Assembly (NCBI GenBank): GCA_022605955.1
Contig: JAKCOZ010000032.1
Location: forward strand, 7,316,001-7,380,000
Source of the DNA: Rallus limicola
Lineage: Eukaryota > Chordata > Aves > Gruiformes > Rallidae
Reading direction: 5' to 3'
Length of the DNA stretch: 64,000 nt
The translations under genes and the position numbers were made by a program. How positions within the stretch are numbered: the stretch's first letter is position 1; every line of letters begins with the position of its first letter. A model generated the notes under the pieces. The model was not told where the DNA came from. It ran no database searches and worked only from the letters and a program-made list of their open reading frames with translations. Positions 10,901 to 24,268 of the stretch are shown piece by piece.

Positions 10901-13204
10901 CTTGAGAAATTTGGAGTTTGAAATTTCTAACAGCTAATGTAATTTATCTTTGCTCAAACCTAAAGATGTAATTTCTTCCTATATTCACCTGAGAAATGAA
11001 CAACAACTAGTTGCCTTTGGGTTTTCTGTAGCTGTTTAAAGAATTGCAGTTCTGGTGTGTTCCTCTCGTTCCTTCTTTCTCCTTTCATCTCTCTGTCTCT
11101 TAAACCCTTTTTCCCCCCACACCCCTTTTTGGCTTAAATGGGCAAACCAGCTGTGTTTTCTTCAGAGATTATTAAGGTTTGTTACTAAAACAGCCCTTTA
11201 AACAACTGCAGATCTTACAAAATGGCAAAAGATGATCTGAGGACTTAAAATCACAAGGTTCATACTGAGCCCTAGTGCAAAATTTTGCTGAAGCTATAGG
11301 GTTTGGCAGATTTAACCACAGGCTTCAAGGGCAGCAGTGTTTGCTTGAATATTTATGAAACTCTCTGGTTTGGACCTATCAGATGCCCTATTTAAAACAC
11401 TTATCTCCAGTCTGTCCTCTGCTGGCATCTGCATTCAAATAGAAGTGGCAAGCAGCTCACCACACACAGGAATGTGCTGGGACATCATCTCTTCTGAATT
11501 ATTCCCAGCGAAACTAGGTGTGTGTCATGACAGCTCCCTACAATCTAGAATAAATTTTGGCAGGCTTCTTGTTTGAAACCATCCTGAATAACAAAGCTAA
11601 ATTGCAGGGGAAAGAAAAACGTGGACGTTTATTCCATGAGAAGAACTTGCTGATTTAAAAAGCGCCGTTTCATCACATCCTACACAGCAGTCTCCCAGTG
11701 AACCCTGCTAGCTTCTATCAATACCTCTGATTATGCAGGTTTCTGATTTTGCCTTTCATTCTAACCCTCAACTTGCTCTTAAGAAATGCTGTCACCATAG
11801 TTCAGCTATGCTGTGAGAACTAGCTATGGGAAACAGGACATCACCCCCTTCTGTCTCTCATTTATTCTAGACAGGTGGAGCAAAGCATCTAGGTAAAGAA
11901 GATGCCTCTAGATTTAAATCTGGAGTGGAGTCATAGTTCCATAAAGGCACTTTTCTACCACGTGAACTTCAGGAAAGTTTGGATTTAGCTGGGAGTCCTC
12001 ATCACATCTCTCCAGCCCAGCAGGGCTGGTGAGGAAGACCATCCCCCAGACTGCCATTTGAGGGCCTGAGTAGTGAACCATGCTGACCCACTGGCTGGAC
12101 TGCCACACCTTCAGGAGACATCTCTGGCCATTTGGTTTCACCAGGGACCAAAGACCCATACGGTATAGAAATGGCTTGTAGCTGCCTTAAACATGGAATC
12201 TCCAGCCTTTCTCTCAGACAGTGAGTAAGGAGCACACTAGTTAATTGCTGGACAGATAAATAAAATGATGTTGGATTTAAATACAACCCCTCCTCAGCCG
12301 GAAGAAATACGCAGCTGTACACCCATAAATACTTCTACATTGCTAGGGAGACACAGGATTGGATACACCCTCTCAAAGCAAAGACCTGATAGCAGGATCT
12401 TATCCCCACCCTCTCTGAGGGAGGAATCAGGGAGCAGCTGAACACTGGGTTCTGGGCTCTGGAACATGGATGTTTGGTAATGGCTAACACCTTTGCTGTG
12501 GGGATTTTCATCCTGCTAAGTACAGAAAGTTCCTTATTTTTATTTTTAAAAAAAAACCCAAACCAAACAACAATGAAAACAAACAAACAAACAAAAACCC
12601 TGTTTCAAATAGCTATCTGCATCAGAGGCATCTCATTTGTATGCTCAGAATCGTATTCTCTTTCCCAAACATAAAATGCCACAATCTGGGAATTAAAATT
12701 AAACCATCAGGCTTAATTGAATGGTACAACTGCATTTAAAGTACACACAGAGAGATATAAAACCTAACTTCATTCATGCTCCTTCACCCATTTAAATGCA
12801 GAGCACAAGCTAAAAAAATGGCAGGGTTTCTTTAGGGAATTAATCAATGCTTGATGCATGATCTTTCTTTTGGTTGAGATAACTGGCCTTTCCATTTCTT
12901 CTCCTCCCATTGCAGATACCTACTCACAGTTTGTTGTTGGTTTTGTCTCAAACCTTTTGAATAAAAGCCCCAGCTCAGGTGGGTTCTCTCACGTTCTGCA
13001 CAGTTCTGCCTATTACTGAAAAGCCAGAATTTAAAAATGCTTATCCAAGAGTTAACTGAATTCCCAGATCAATCTTCTCTTTCCTCTCAGAATCGTTCCA
13101 GTGGGTTTTGCTTTGCTTTGTTTTCCTATCACTGATTTCCATGACTGTATCAAAGGCATGTGAACATAGAGCTCTTGCTGTCTCTATGATAGACAGACAT
13201 CTAG
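7943..13204. other. Unique non-coding sequence
   Basis: 8040-8420 is somewhat GC-richer and has spurious overlapping frames on both strands. The rest is AT-rich unique sequence. A perfect octamer ATGCAAAT is at 8922-8929. A (CAAA)n-like run follows a poly(A) stretch at 12547-12597. A 137-codon minus-strand frame at 10095-10508 shows no protein character and was not accepted. Confidence 0.45.
12571..12597. repeat. (CAAA)n microsatellite
   Basis: A short AAAC/CAAA tetranucleotide run lies just downstream of a nine-base A run. It could be the degraded tail of an old retroelement, but no element body is recognisable upstream. Confidence 0.7.
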
Positions 13205-13453
13205 ATAGAGTAAGGGAAAATGGCACTAAGCTGTTCCTGGGCAAGTTCAGATTAGACGTTAGGAAAAAATTCTTCCCTGAGAGAGTTGTCAGGGCCTGGC
13301 ACAGGCTGCCCAGGGAGGGGCTGAGTCACCATCCCTGGGTGTGTTTAACAGACAGGTAGGTGAGGTACTTAGGGATATGGTTTAGCTTAGGACTGGAACG
13401 GTTGGACTTGGTGATCTTAAAGGTCTTTCCAACCTTGTAATTCTGTGGTCTCT
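13205..13453 (+). mobile_element. CR1 LINE 3' end, about 250 bp
   Basis: This plus-strand CR1 tail holds the end of the RT ORF (peptide blocks [20 protein letters not shown] and [10 protein letters not shown]), the 3' UTR and the terminal block TTGGACTTGGTGATCTTAAA followed by a short ATTCTGTG end. Its 3' UTR (GTTTAACAGACAGGTAGGTG...) is nearly identical to the copies at 18785 and 55646, so all three belong to one subfamily. It is severely 5'-truncated, as is usual for CR1. Confidence 0.9.
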
Positions 13454-13559
13454 CATGCTTGTGTGGTGGAGCTGCAGATGGGGCCACCTCAGCCACTAAT
13501 GGGAGGTGAACTGCAGGACCCTCCTAATTCCGTGTGAGCAGCAACCGGCGGTTTTGTTC

Positions 13560-13960
13560 ATTTCCTCTGCAAACCTGATGGCAACAATTTCATATGCATA
13601 CAGATAATTAGGTAATCCTTGTGTTTTAAATCTTTCATAGCCCTTCATTGTCTCATCATTTTCATCGAAAACAGCTGGTAATCTCCATCAGTAAAACCTG
13701 GGTTTGTTTGATTTTATTCTCCTCTGTTCAACGGGCCGGTTAAGATATGCTGTGAATCATTTAAAGGGCCTGTATAAGCCAGATACATTGACATTAAAAT
13801 AAAAGCAAGACCTTTCACTTGCAGATAATAAGGTAAAGTATTAAATATTAAAGTTGATTTACTGAAAGGCTTAACATATATGACAGCCCAAATCAGCTAA
13901 GAGAATGAAAATGAATTGCATTATCTTGTTTTTGGAAAGAGCTGACAGAGGTAAAAACGT
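13560..13960. promoter_or_regulatory. Possible conserved non-coding element (TAATTA, repeat-free)
   Basis: This is a long repeat-free AT-rich block with TAATTA at 13605-13610 and several further TAAT cores, CATATGCATA at about 13591, and no open frame. Its texture is typical of vertebrate ultraconserved-like enhancers. This is inference from composition only. Confidence 0.22.
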
Positions 13961-16900
13961 TTTTTACATGATGGGTCTTTAAAAAAATAGATTAAAAAAA
14001 GAAAAAGGTTTGGTCAATTAATCTCCATAACATTTTGGGTCTTGTTCCAGCAGTGACACAAGGAGAATAGGGAAGGCCAGAATAAAAGAATGTGCTTAGA
14101 GGGTAATGGACTCTACTGGCTAGGGAAAAAGTAAGCCCTTATTGTTATTAAAGTCTCTTAGGCTGCTGTTCCTCTCACCTCTAAGGAACCAACTGTGAAA
14201 ATCCACATGAAAAATACGCTTTTTTATTTACTAAATGTAACTTTCTATTTACCATGTGTAACTCATAAGGTAAATCAGAAGTTTCTATTTAAATTCAGTG
14301 TGCTACACTTCTCTCTGATCATTTATTTTGTCACATCTGTGTCCTAAACTGCCTATTGGCAGACAGCTTAAAAGGAGGTGACGAGGGGTGATCCACACTG
14401 AAAATATATGTAGTTGTGCATATAGTCAAAATGTAAACTTCTGCCCCCAAACTAATGACAGCAATATTCTTCACTGGGTTTTAATCCCAGTAAGATGTAA
14501 AGAAGGTCTGGTGCAAGCTAGTGTTCCAGGAGGGCTGGCTACACACAGGGCAGTGAGGCCATCTGCAGTCGCATTAAACCACCTTAGGAGGAGGGAGGAA
14601 ATCAGACAGGTGTGTTTCTGGCTTCAGGCATGACCTAATAGAACTTGGGAATTGTTATTCCTAAGGCCACAGAGTTTCTTTCGAAGGGTCTGACTCTGAC
14701 TCTGAGCACTCCAGAGACCTGAACGTCTCCATCGCCCTCGTTTCCAGGAGCTAAGGAAGCATGGCAGAGGGCAGCCTTTAACAAACAAGTTAGAGCCAAG
14801 GACCTCTCTACTCAAACAGACTTCAATCCCAGTGTGCTGATAAGGCTAAGACTCCAAATTAGATTGTTTAATTTACATGAAGTCATAAAGCCACTGTATC
14901 TGCTTCTCCTCCCAGCTCATAGCTTTATAAAGCTTTGCTCACATTTTAAGGCAGACTTTCAGTACGGGAATAAAATGTGATGGCAAGGGAGTTCCTCACT
15001 GGAACCTGCTGAAGGCAGGTGCAAGCAGAAACACCAGGCACAGGCAGTAAAACCAGGCCCATGTGCTTTTCTGTACTTACTCCTGGCTTGCAATCCTACT
15101 GAGAACACTAATGTAGCCTTTCTTTTTGGAAAGGGAGAATACCAGTTCCTTCAGAGTCTTCTTTCCTCTTATCAACCACAGTATTACTCCAGGCCAGTGT
15201 CTACTAATACGGGTACTTCAAAAGCTTTGAATTAGAGTTGCATAGAAGACTACAGCCCTGCTTATGAAATTAAACATACCTAGGGATTCTGTATACTCAC
15301 TTCCTTCCCTGCGATTGCATGATTAATCAATGGCTCTGTTCCATTGTTTTCCCCCACAAGATTTCAATCCATTATATTTAAAACCAGTACTTTTGCTCTG
15401 CTCATACCAGACAGAAAACAAATGCATTTGTCTATGCTTTTTGTCCTGTGCCCTCTCTCCTAAGGAGTGGTTTTCATGGTAAGATGGCGCTCTTCTAAAA
15501 ATACTACTTTTGCCAGTGTTTCCAGAGCCTCGCTCCTTTGGTGCATAAGGGAGGAACCACCAATAACAGTGCAATACAGTTAAGTGCAAAGAACTGGGTG
15601 GACAACAGGGCCACGTTCCTGGTAATTCTGTCCTCAAGGTAAAACTCCTCTGGCATAAAGCTAGTACGGCAGCCCTACTTTATCCTCTCTCCCTTCCAGA
15701 TCTCTGGGCAGGAACAGCAAGTTCCTTGGGTGGGTGGTCTGTTTCCCAACTTTCCCAGCCTCTAGCTCCAGATTCAATTCGTGAGCGAATTCCTTTATTT
15801 CAAGGAGCTTTAGAACTGCAGAGGTGGGAGATGCCAGTTTGGAGTTTTCCTTGATAGTCTGCCCCCATGGAAACCTGCAACATACTAAAGGTACCAAAAA
15901 AGTTATCAGCTACCTGTTGGGTAAACCTCCAGCACGTCTAATAGCAAAGAGGAGGCAGCTGGGTTTTTTTCCAGTTCCATTTCTTTCACTGTTCAGCTGA
16001 ACACCAGACTTGCACTCCTCCTCCTTTCCCCTTTGGCAGAATGTATAAAGCCATTCAGAGAGTTCAGGGTTAATAAAAGCCATCAGTAGTCATGTACCAG
16101 ACACAAATGCATCTCCTGGTCTTCTTGCATACCTAAATTCAGGACAAATTTGAGATTTGTGGGGTTTATCCAGCCGTCACATAGGGACACCAGCACCCCT
16201 CTCCCACACCACCTGTCTGCCTGGGCATCCTCACGGGCTCTCAGCTCTAGTGCCCACAGGGACCTGCAGCTCTTCTCTGAGCAGCAGCAAGGGCTCAGGT
16301 ATGAGGAGACAGCACAGAGAGTAGGAGCAAGAAGGGATTAACATGGGAATTCCCTGGCTTCTCTCACACTTAGGACTACATCCTCCATATGGTAAATTTG
16401 AGCCTGTAAGTAATGTGCATAAGGGCTTCTGGTCCTTTTTTTGGGGGGGTTACAGAAGAGGAGGGAGAATTCTCTTTTGAGTGATACTGCTTATCTCTCA
16501 AACATATATAACTACTAACTATAAACTTGTTTTGCAAACTGCATCTACCTGTGTCACTTAGGAAGCATCCTTTCGCTGCGAAGGAAAGGAGAAGAGGTAG
16601 GAGGGGGGTCTGAGACTCCATCTCCCAAAAACCTTTCACTACAAAAGGGATCTTTCCTCTTCCACATGACAGCATTACAAGAATTTTGTTCTGCAAAAAT
16701 ATGCCTGAAGCAGAACTTCTGTGCTAAAGGAAGGTCAACACAAATGTAGACATAGAAAGTTGGCAAATGAGAGGTTTTTGTGGAAGACAAACAGCTGGTG
16801 CTGCTTCCAGAACACCTCTGTTGCTTGTTTTGACAAGTGAAATCCAACCTTGCTGCACCACCCTTTGGAAGAGCTTGGCTATGCCCCAAGTTCCCCCTCA

Positions 16901-18417
16901 TCAGTGTCTCTCTCCCCTAAATCGCGGCGGCTCCAGCCTGCCCCAACCCTTTGCAATGCAAGCACTGTGAAGGGTCTTCTGTGCTCAGTTAGCTGAAAGT
17001 TATGGGAATGGAGGGATGGACAAGCAGAAGGGAGGGAAGGGAATAGAATATTTGCTCCCTGGTTTTGAAACAGACATAGCCCTGTCTGGCCCTGCCTGGA
17101 AAGACACCCATTGGCATGCAGAGGGAAGAATTTTAAGTGGGTTGTTTTGCCTTCTAAATTGATTCTGTTTTCAGCAATGTGGTTCCAGGCAGTCTTTTCT
17201 CCTTCCATTAGAAGCAAGAAGAGCTAAGCCATAGCAGTTGTCCCGCCAGCAGGATGGGGACATCATCTATTTCTGCCTCTCTCACATAAGTACCCACTCA
17301 GAGCAATTTTTAAATCCTGAAGCATTTTATAACAGCAATGGTATAGTATAAATTTATACACACCCACAAACACACATTGTGTGTGGGTAGAGAAACCATG
17401 TAAGCACCTGATGTTCATCTCACAGCTGAAAACCACATTACCATAAAACTAATATTATTAAGATGCCAAATACTTTCTTCCACTGCACCATATAATGAGA
17501 AAGAAAAAGAAGATCTGGTGGAAGGAGCCAGCCATCGAGGGAGCCAGGAGAACAACTGGGCTCCTTCCTTTCCTGACAGCCCGATGACACGGTGCCAGGC
17601 TCTGGTGGCTCGTGGCCCAGGACTGTTTGAGAACAGATGGAATATAGCATGTTCCTTTCTGAAATTAAGGCAAGTACAGAAAAAAGGAAAGGCAAAGGAA
17701 ATGAAGCTCAGGTCAGTGCTTCCTGACCTGCACTTCCTCCACAGCGCTTGACCCAGAGCTTTTCTGAGGTCTTCAGAGACTGACTTCAAATGGATTTGGG
17801 TCGGAGCTCAAAGGAGGAGAAAAACCCACGTGGCATGGCAGAAAGCTTACTGGCATCATGGCTCTGTTGTGGATGCACAGAGCTTTGCCCAGAGCCACGT
17901 GTGTTTATCAAATGTTCCCCCTCCTTGGATTGCCCTTGAGACGTGTTCCAGCCTGCAGGACCCTGGGTAAAGATTTGAAATAAGGTTTAATCTGCATGTA
18001 TTTGACAGAGAACATAAGCGTCCCTCCAGAAGATTTGTGAATCAAATAATGTTCTTCCTCCCCCCATCAGGAATAAAAGAATATTTCCCCTTCTTCCTGG
18101 CAAAAAGTTCCTGCAAGAACATTGTATTAACTCTGTGTATTACTTGCAAATTTGTAGCAGTGCCTTGTTATTTTTTACTTTTATTACAATCAACATTTCT
18201 TTGATCTTGTAAGTCTGGCATTGCTCCCTAACAACCAATCCTGGTAGCTCCACGGATGTGCATTCATTTCAGTGTTGTATAGCTCAAAATCATTTCATTT
18301 TTCTCTCTAATAGCAATTTATTTTGACATATTAAAAATGTCAATCAAAAGCTCTGCAACTACAGTCATTATAAAAGACCCCCATATTTATGTGGCTTCAT
18401 ATCGAAAGAATTCTCTC

Positions 18418-18431
18418 TCACACACACACAC
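18418..18431. repeat. (CA)n microsatellite
   Basis: A short CA dinucleotide run follows a CTCTCT stretch. It is a simple repeat. Confidence 0.85.
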
Positions 18432-18784
18432 ATGCCCCCAAAAATAAATTTCTATCATTCAAACTACCTCTTGGTCCAGTTTTATGTGTATCAGATGGTT
18501 AAAATAGCTCTCTGGAGCTTCATACATCATTCTGCCTGGAAAATAACCAAACAATACTCCCCTTCCTCCCTCCTCCTCCAAAATAACCACACAACCATCA
18601 CAAAACAGTCTGAAATAATAAATTATACATAGAACCCATTATGTATTCAGGCATCCCATGTTCTTCCAGGGGCAAGGTAGCAAGAGTGAAACAGAGTGAG
18701 CATTTAGTTCTGTGATGCTTCCAGAGGACTCCATGCTGCCTGCTCTGCGTCTCTCAAATTACCGGGGCAAGGCCAGGAAAAGAT

Positions 18785-19250
18785 GAGGAAAACTGAGATG
18801 CAGGATGTCCTTGAAGAGTCCAGAGAAGGGCAACCAGGCTGGGAAAGGGGCTGGAGGACAAATCCTCTGAGGAGCAGCTGAGGGAGCTGGGGGTGTTCAG
18901 CCTGGAGAAGAGGAGGCTGAGGGGAGACCTTATCCCCACCTACAATTACCTGACAGGAGGGTGCAGAGAGGTGGGTGATGGTCTCTTCAGCCAATGACAG
19001 GAGATGGGACAAGGGGCAATGGGCTCAAGCTGAGCCAGGGCAGGGTCAGATCAGATGTGAGGCAAAAAGTTCTTCCCTGACAGAGTTGTGGGGCTGTGGA
19101 ACAGGCTGCCCAGGGAGGGGCTGAGTCACCATCCCTGGGTGTGTTTAACAGACAGGTAGGTGAGGTGCTCAGGGATATGGTTTAGCATAGGACAGGAATG
19201 GTTGGACTTGATGATCTTAAAGGTCTTTCCAACCTAGTGATCCTGTGATA
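18785..19250 (+). mobile_element. CR1 LINE 3' end, about 465 bp
   Basis: This plus-strand CR1 fragment starts near the GTCCAGAGAAGGGCAACCAG block. It runs through the RT C-terminus (GAGGAGCAGCTGAGGGAGCT and following) and the 3' UTR, and ends TTGGACTTGATGATCTTAAA ... CCTAGTGATCCTGTGATATG. The frame is disrupted. The 3' UTR and terminal sequence match the copies at 13205 and 55646 with only scattered substitutions. The 5' limit is approximate. Confidence 0.9.
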
Positions 19251-22200
19251 TGTGTGCAAGTACAGGCAGTGACAGCTGTGAGAAGGTCCTAAATCTATAG
19301 CATTCTGTTTGACAAAGCGACCATGGGAGGTAACTGTCTAGCTTTCAGAAGCTCCTCCGCAGCCTAAGCTGAATGCAGTGTGGGGAACAAACGGAGCAGC
19401 AGGATTCTGTAGGTACGAGTGACACCACGTTCCCCGTGTTCCTGCACAGGCGTTCGAAGCAGCAGGTGTACAGGCAGCGAGGGCTTTGGAAGGATCTCAA
19501 GGAAGAGTCCAACAGGCCAACAGAGAAATCCAAAATGCCATATTTTAAAGTGTAGCAAGCAAAAAGGCTCGACCAGGTCTGCTGGTATGGCTTGCTTACA
19601 GATGAAGTTTGGGCAAGGGGAAACCAAATGCCTCCGAAGCTACCAGTGAAGCAAAAAATTACATTAGCTTTACAGCCTGAAGCATATTTGTTAGTATTTA
19701 ACAAATTATGTGCTTCATTTAAATACCATTGCTGGTAGCCAAATAAATTAAAATCACCTCATTAGGCTTTACATGAGAGAAGTCAAAAAAATTAAAAGAG
19801 GTTTTTCTTACCTTCTGTCGAGGTGTCTTTCTCCTTGCACAGTCAGCGCCAGTGAGGACCTGTGCCACAGAGGCCTTCTCCCTCATCGTGGTCTCCAGGC
19901 ATCCAGAACCTGGATGGTTATGAAGACAGACAAGGCACACACATATGATTTCAAAATACTGCCACGGTCTCACCATCTAAAATCCGATCACTGCCACACC
20001 TTGTGGAACATGTTGAATTGGTGCTTTCTGCAAATTGAAATTTTGTAATGCAGTAATTTTGTAATTTAGTTAAAACGTGTCTGAGGCCATGGGTTGGAGC
20101 CCAAGGAAATGCAGCTCAACAAACAGGCTGATTGATACTGGGATACAAAATTACCGTATCAACAGGCAAAATGGGGTCTCCATACCATCTAAAAATTCTA
20201 AAGGGACTTTTTAAGAGTAATCCAGCCTGTGCTGACAAGGACCCATCCCCCTGACGGGATGGCTCTGAGATGCTGTGAGGACAGTCACTGAAGGCGCCCC
20301 TAAGGGGTTGAATATACAAGTAAAGATAATGAATCTGGAGAGGAGGATTCCCCCTCCACTCCTTGCCTTCAGTTGTGCCCACCGTTTTTGGACTAGTTGC
20401 AAAATTTGTGGTTTCTGCTAAACAAAAAGAGAAACATTATCTGAAACCTGCATGAGCTTGGACTTCCTTCAGCCCTGGGCCCATGTCAATTGTGGGGAAA
20501 GTTAAGATAAAATCAAGTACCTGCCAGTAAGCAGACAAAAGGGATATTTAAGTGTTATAAAAGCTCATACACACTAATTTTCCTCACTAAGGGAAAGGGG
20601 AATCTGCCAGACATGCCATGTGTATTACATTATGTACTATTGTGAATATGGTGCCTTGGTTGAGCCAATGAACTTTCCAATCACTAATCCATCGTTAAAT
20701 GGGGGGAGGGATTCCAGACTGGAAAATGGTATAAAAATGCTACGTATTTTGACCAAAAGTGTGCCTACTTTTGGGTCACCTGCTCTTGCAAGAACGTCTC
20801 ATCAATTAATTACTGCTTCACTAACGTGTCTACCTCGAGTCCTTTCTTAGGACCTTTTTGTCATTTCTAACAGCCTGAAGTGGCTGAAGCATCTACAGCT
20901 CTGAAGGCCCAATGAGCAGCCCACTGCTAAAGGCACAGAAATAGGCACAAGTGAACATAGAGAACCAATCCTATTTTATTCTTTTTCACCAGCCTGCTGC
21001 ATCAAACACAGGTATAACCCTGCATGGGGGATGCAGGGAGGAGCCTGGACAGCCAGCTTCTGCTCTCCACTTTTCCACCTACTTGCAGCATGACTTCAGG
21101 TGAGCAGTTTCATTACATGAGTTGCAGTTAACCTGTTTGTGACGTGGTGATAAAGGGACTCTAAGCCCAGGTTCAGACTCTACAATTTTCCCCTAAATTC
21201 CTTTGTAAAATATTTCTCCTACTAAACCTTCCTGAAAATCTACAGCCAGCCAGCAGGAAATATGATGTACAAAAATGAGGTAGAAGTTAGGCTGAATTTA
21301 AGGCTTCAGCCCTTTTTACAAAGTCTTTCATTTATGGAAAGGAAAACCACAGTGTGAGTTAGGTATTACTACAAGTACTTACAGACAGAATTAGGGGATC
21401 AGCCTTGCATACCATACTTTAGGAAAAGCCCTGAGGGGTAGGAAACAAAGACTATATGTAGCACTTGCATATTTGCAAGATTTGATTGACTTTATTGAAG
21501 AAATTATGGTAGAGGAAAAGACAAATTTTATTTTTTTTTCTTAGAAATGGTTCCTTCTCTGTGGAAGGCAGCTTGGAGAAACCAAAACCTCTGCAAACTT
21601 GCCTTGCACAACAGCCATGTCAGGAAAAAATAGATATTATGACATTTTCTAAGTGAAGCATTTCAATTTTTAATTTGAAGGGTTATTTTGGGACCAAGTT
21701 TAGCACATGCAGGTTTTTTTTAAAAAATATTTAACTATGAAAAAAAAGGGTTTCTGTTTTGGCACAGAACCAGAAGCATTTGGTTCAGGTCACCTCGTAG
21801 CAGCTTCTCTAGAACAATCTGCACAGCCTTGCCTAGGGAATATTTGAAAACTTGCAGAAAATTTCTCCAACTGTACTGCAGGGAAGGAAAAAAAAAAAAA
21901 AGGAGGAGGGAAAAAAAGACTGCATAACTCATCATACGTAAGTAGTACCAATATGACTCAAAGTTTAAGAAAATATTTAAGAGTAGCTTTTCCTAAGCAC
22001 CCCTTTCCTGTTGAAGCTAGCAGGACCATTTGCATACTTCTGATTAAATGTCTTGCTGAAGGCTCTGCCAAGTCAAGGTACACCAAGTAAATGACAGTAA
22101 GCGAAAACTACTGAATAACTCAATGGTTATCACAGAATCCCTTGAATAAATTACATCAGCACTTTTACCTGTTATTGCCCTTTTGGCATGGAAGTCTTTA

Positions 22201-23021
22201 CTTAAAATAAGTTCATTCTCTTTAATGAGTTTGTCTTGTGGTGACGGCTGGTATCTTCTGCCCTAGCATTCCAGCCCTCCTCTGAAGTGGTGATAACCAC
22301 GTAAAAGGGTCCTGATCAGGCTGACACCAAGCCAACAGGGAGAAATAAGGAATACAGACTTCCACCCCTCAGCACTGACAGCAGTCAGGCAAAGCTACAT
22401 GCAAAAGAAGATTTGCAGTAAAAAAAATATCTGTAGGAATAGGTTAGCTAGCCGTGCTGTCAGCAGCTACAAGTTAAGGCAAGGAGGGTTAACTCCTTGC
22501 TAGTTTACTGGCCCAAAAGCATGCAGTTATTTCTCACCAGAGGAAGAGGCAGATGCTAGTTAGGGTGCTTGTGTTGCTGATGCCATGCTCTGCCTGTTCC
22601 CCTGTGGAAGCCCTTTGTAAATAGAGGGGTGCCAAATATATCAAGCTTTCCATGTCACTGTAACATGGAACGAAGGAAGCTCATTATGATTTGACATAGG
22701 GACATCAAATTCATTGCACTGAATCTGATCAGACTCATCATATGCCACCCAGGTCAGGAAAGGCAATTTATGAAATGTGATACTGGAGATGCCAGTAACA
22801 CGTTATTGATCTCCCTCTTTTCCATTTTGCTTCAGACTTATGAAGTGTAACAGGCGTCTTGAGACAGTCACATTTCTATTAAACTGAACACCCCCCACAG
22901 CATACTTAATTTTCAATTGCAATTCTCTACCCCCACGCTATTTGGTGACTGTAAACCACTTGTAACCAAAGCACCCATGAAACCAGCACCATTTCAGCTG
23001 AGTTTCATTGGTGTGTTACAG
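19251..23021. other. Unique non-coding sequence
   Basis: No gene or transposon is recognised. Poly(T)/poly(A) runs occur at about 21530-21540 and 21890-21902. The segment ends at the splice acceptor (TGTTACAG) of the exon candidate at 23022. Confidence 0.45.
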
Positions 23022-23245
23022 GAACACTGACTTTGGATACAGCTTTGATGTCGGTCAGTTCAATACCGTATTCAGAACTGAGCGTGCATGCAAAACTAAG
23101 CATGCTGTATCAGTGGTGCTGTGAAATTAGACTCAGACTAAAGGAAAAGCCAATGCTCAGACAATTAGGAGATCGTTTTTTTCTGCTCACAAGGAAAAGA
23201 GACAAAGCTGTAGAAGAAGCACTGCAGATGGTTAGAGTTTGGTAG
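23022..23245 (+). CDS. Candidate coding exon, possibly terminal; gene unidentified
   Basis: Seen: an acceptor (ATTGGTGTGTTACAG ending at 23021) is followed by 221 bp open in one frame, ending in TAG at 23243-23245. The peptide is strongly charged and helical: LSVHAKLSMLYQWCCEIRLR, then LKEKPMLRQLGDRFF, then LLTRKRDKAVEEALQMVRVW. This looks like a real protein rather than translated intron. The exon begins with two bases of a split codon. If TAG is the true stop, this is a last coding exon. Alternatively a weak donor (G|GTAGGA) would end it at 23241. No close AATAAA follows; the nearest is in the A-rich tract at about 24450. The protein was not recognised. A retained pseudogene fragment is possible. 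Confidence 0.42.
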
Positions 23246-24268
23246 GAAGTAACTCCTCCCCGTGTTCTTCAAGGAGTGGCAGTCATGCTGTACTCCAGAA
23301 GATGACGATTTCATGACACTGCTGTAAGCTACACAGTTCAGACCACATCATCCTCTTCTGCCCTGCCACTCCTCACCCTGACGTACACTTTGCCTGTGGA
23401 GCACTGAAACCAAGTGTCCAAAACCAACAAGTCCTGGTGGCCTTTGCCCTTCGCCAAGCCAATGTTAAAAAACATCACGGATCCCGGTCAGTGCTTTGCC
23501 CATGGGCTGCAGCATTTATGCAGCATACGTGGGAATGAGTAAATCAGAGCTGTTCCTTCTGCATCCACATTCACAGTGCTCCCTTCCCATCTGTCAGGGA
23601 AATCTCCATTACCCCAATTCTTGCCCTGGTTTGGGACAAGAGCAGCTTTGCAGGAGCACTGCAAACTCAAAGACATGCTGTAGGCCAGCCACAATTAAGC
23701 TACATCACAGTTTTCCTACAGTGGTACCAGCTCTTCCTAAACTTGTTTCCTCTCTTTCCTGCAGCCACCTTTTCTCTGGCAAGAAGAGCTTTTCACTCTA
23801 ACACAGCAGCAAAAATGATGTCAACAGAGGAAACGGTGACTCCCTCGCTGAGCACATGACAACAGAAAAACCTGGCACCTGAGTAACTCTCTGCTTAGCT
23901 TTGCACACACACAAAACCAACAGTTCTGGGTAATTTTAACCAGAGAGTTTATGAATGCTGCTACGGTTCTGGGGTGGGGGAGGTTGGATGTGCATTGCCT
24001 CAACCTGCCCTCAGGATTGTGACAGAAAAATTGTCTGAGCTCTGAGCTAGAGTCTGCAGGATGATTTAACCTGGCTGCCCACCCTACAGCCTTCTGCAGG
24101 ACTCCGCTCACCAGCAGAACCCTTGCAGCTGCTTCAGCCTCCTGTTCTCCATCCATCAGCCATGGGCTGTGGGTCCAGATGCATGTCGGGATGCAGAAGA
24201 ACCTTTCAGCATCTCCACAACAGACTGCTTGGTCCCCACCTGGCCAAAGACTGCACACCACTTATTGC
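23246..24268. other. Possible 3' UTR or unique DNA
   Basis: This follows the exon candidate and would be its 3' UTR if the stop at 23243 is genuine. There is no poly(A) signal before the purine tract. A 146-codon minus-strand frame at 23821-24261 is not protein-like and was not accepted. Confidence 0.35.

Larger units (their letters stand above)
13454..18784. other. Unique non-coding sequence
   Basis: No exon or transposon is recognised. A candidate conserved block is listed at 13560-13960. A short (CA)n run occurs at about 18419-18431. Minus-strand frames of 115 and 124 codons at 16554-16901 and 17415-17789 lack convincing protein character. Confidence 0.45.

Noticed and set aside
16554..17789. 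Minus-strand frames of 115 and 124 codons
   Set aside because: No recognisable motifs and overlapping frames on both strands; not distinguishable from background.
23821..24261. 146-codon minus-strand frame
   Set aside because: Cys/Trp-rich and irregular, with no splice sites or recognisable motif.
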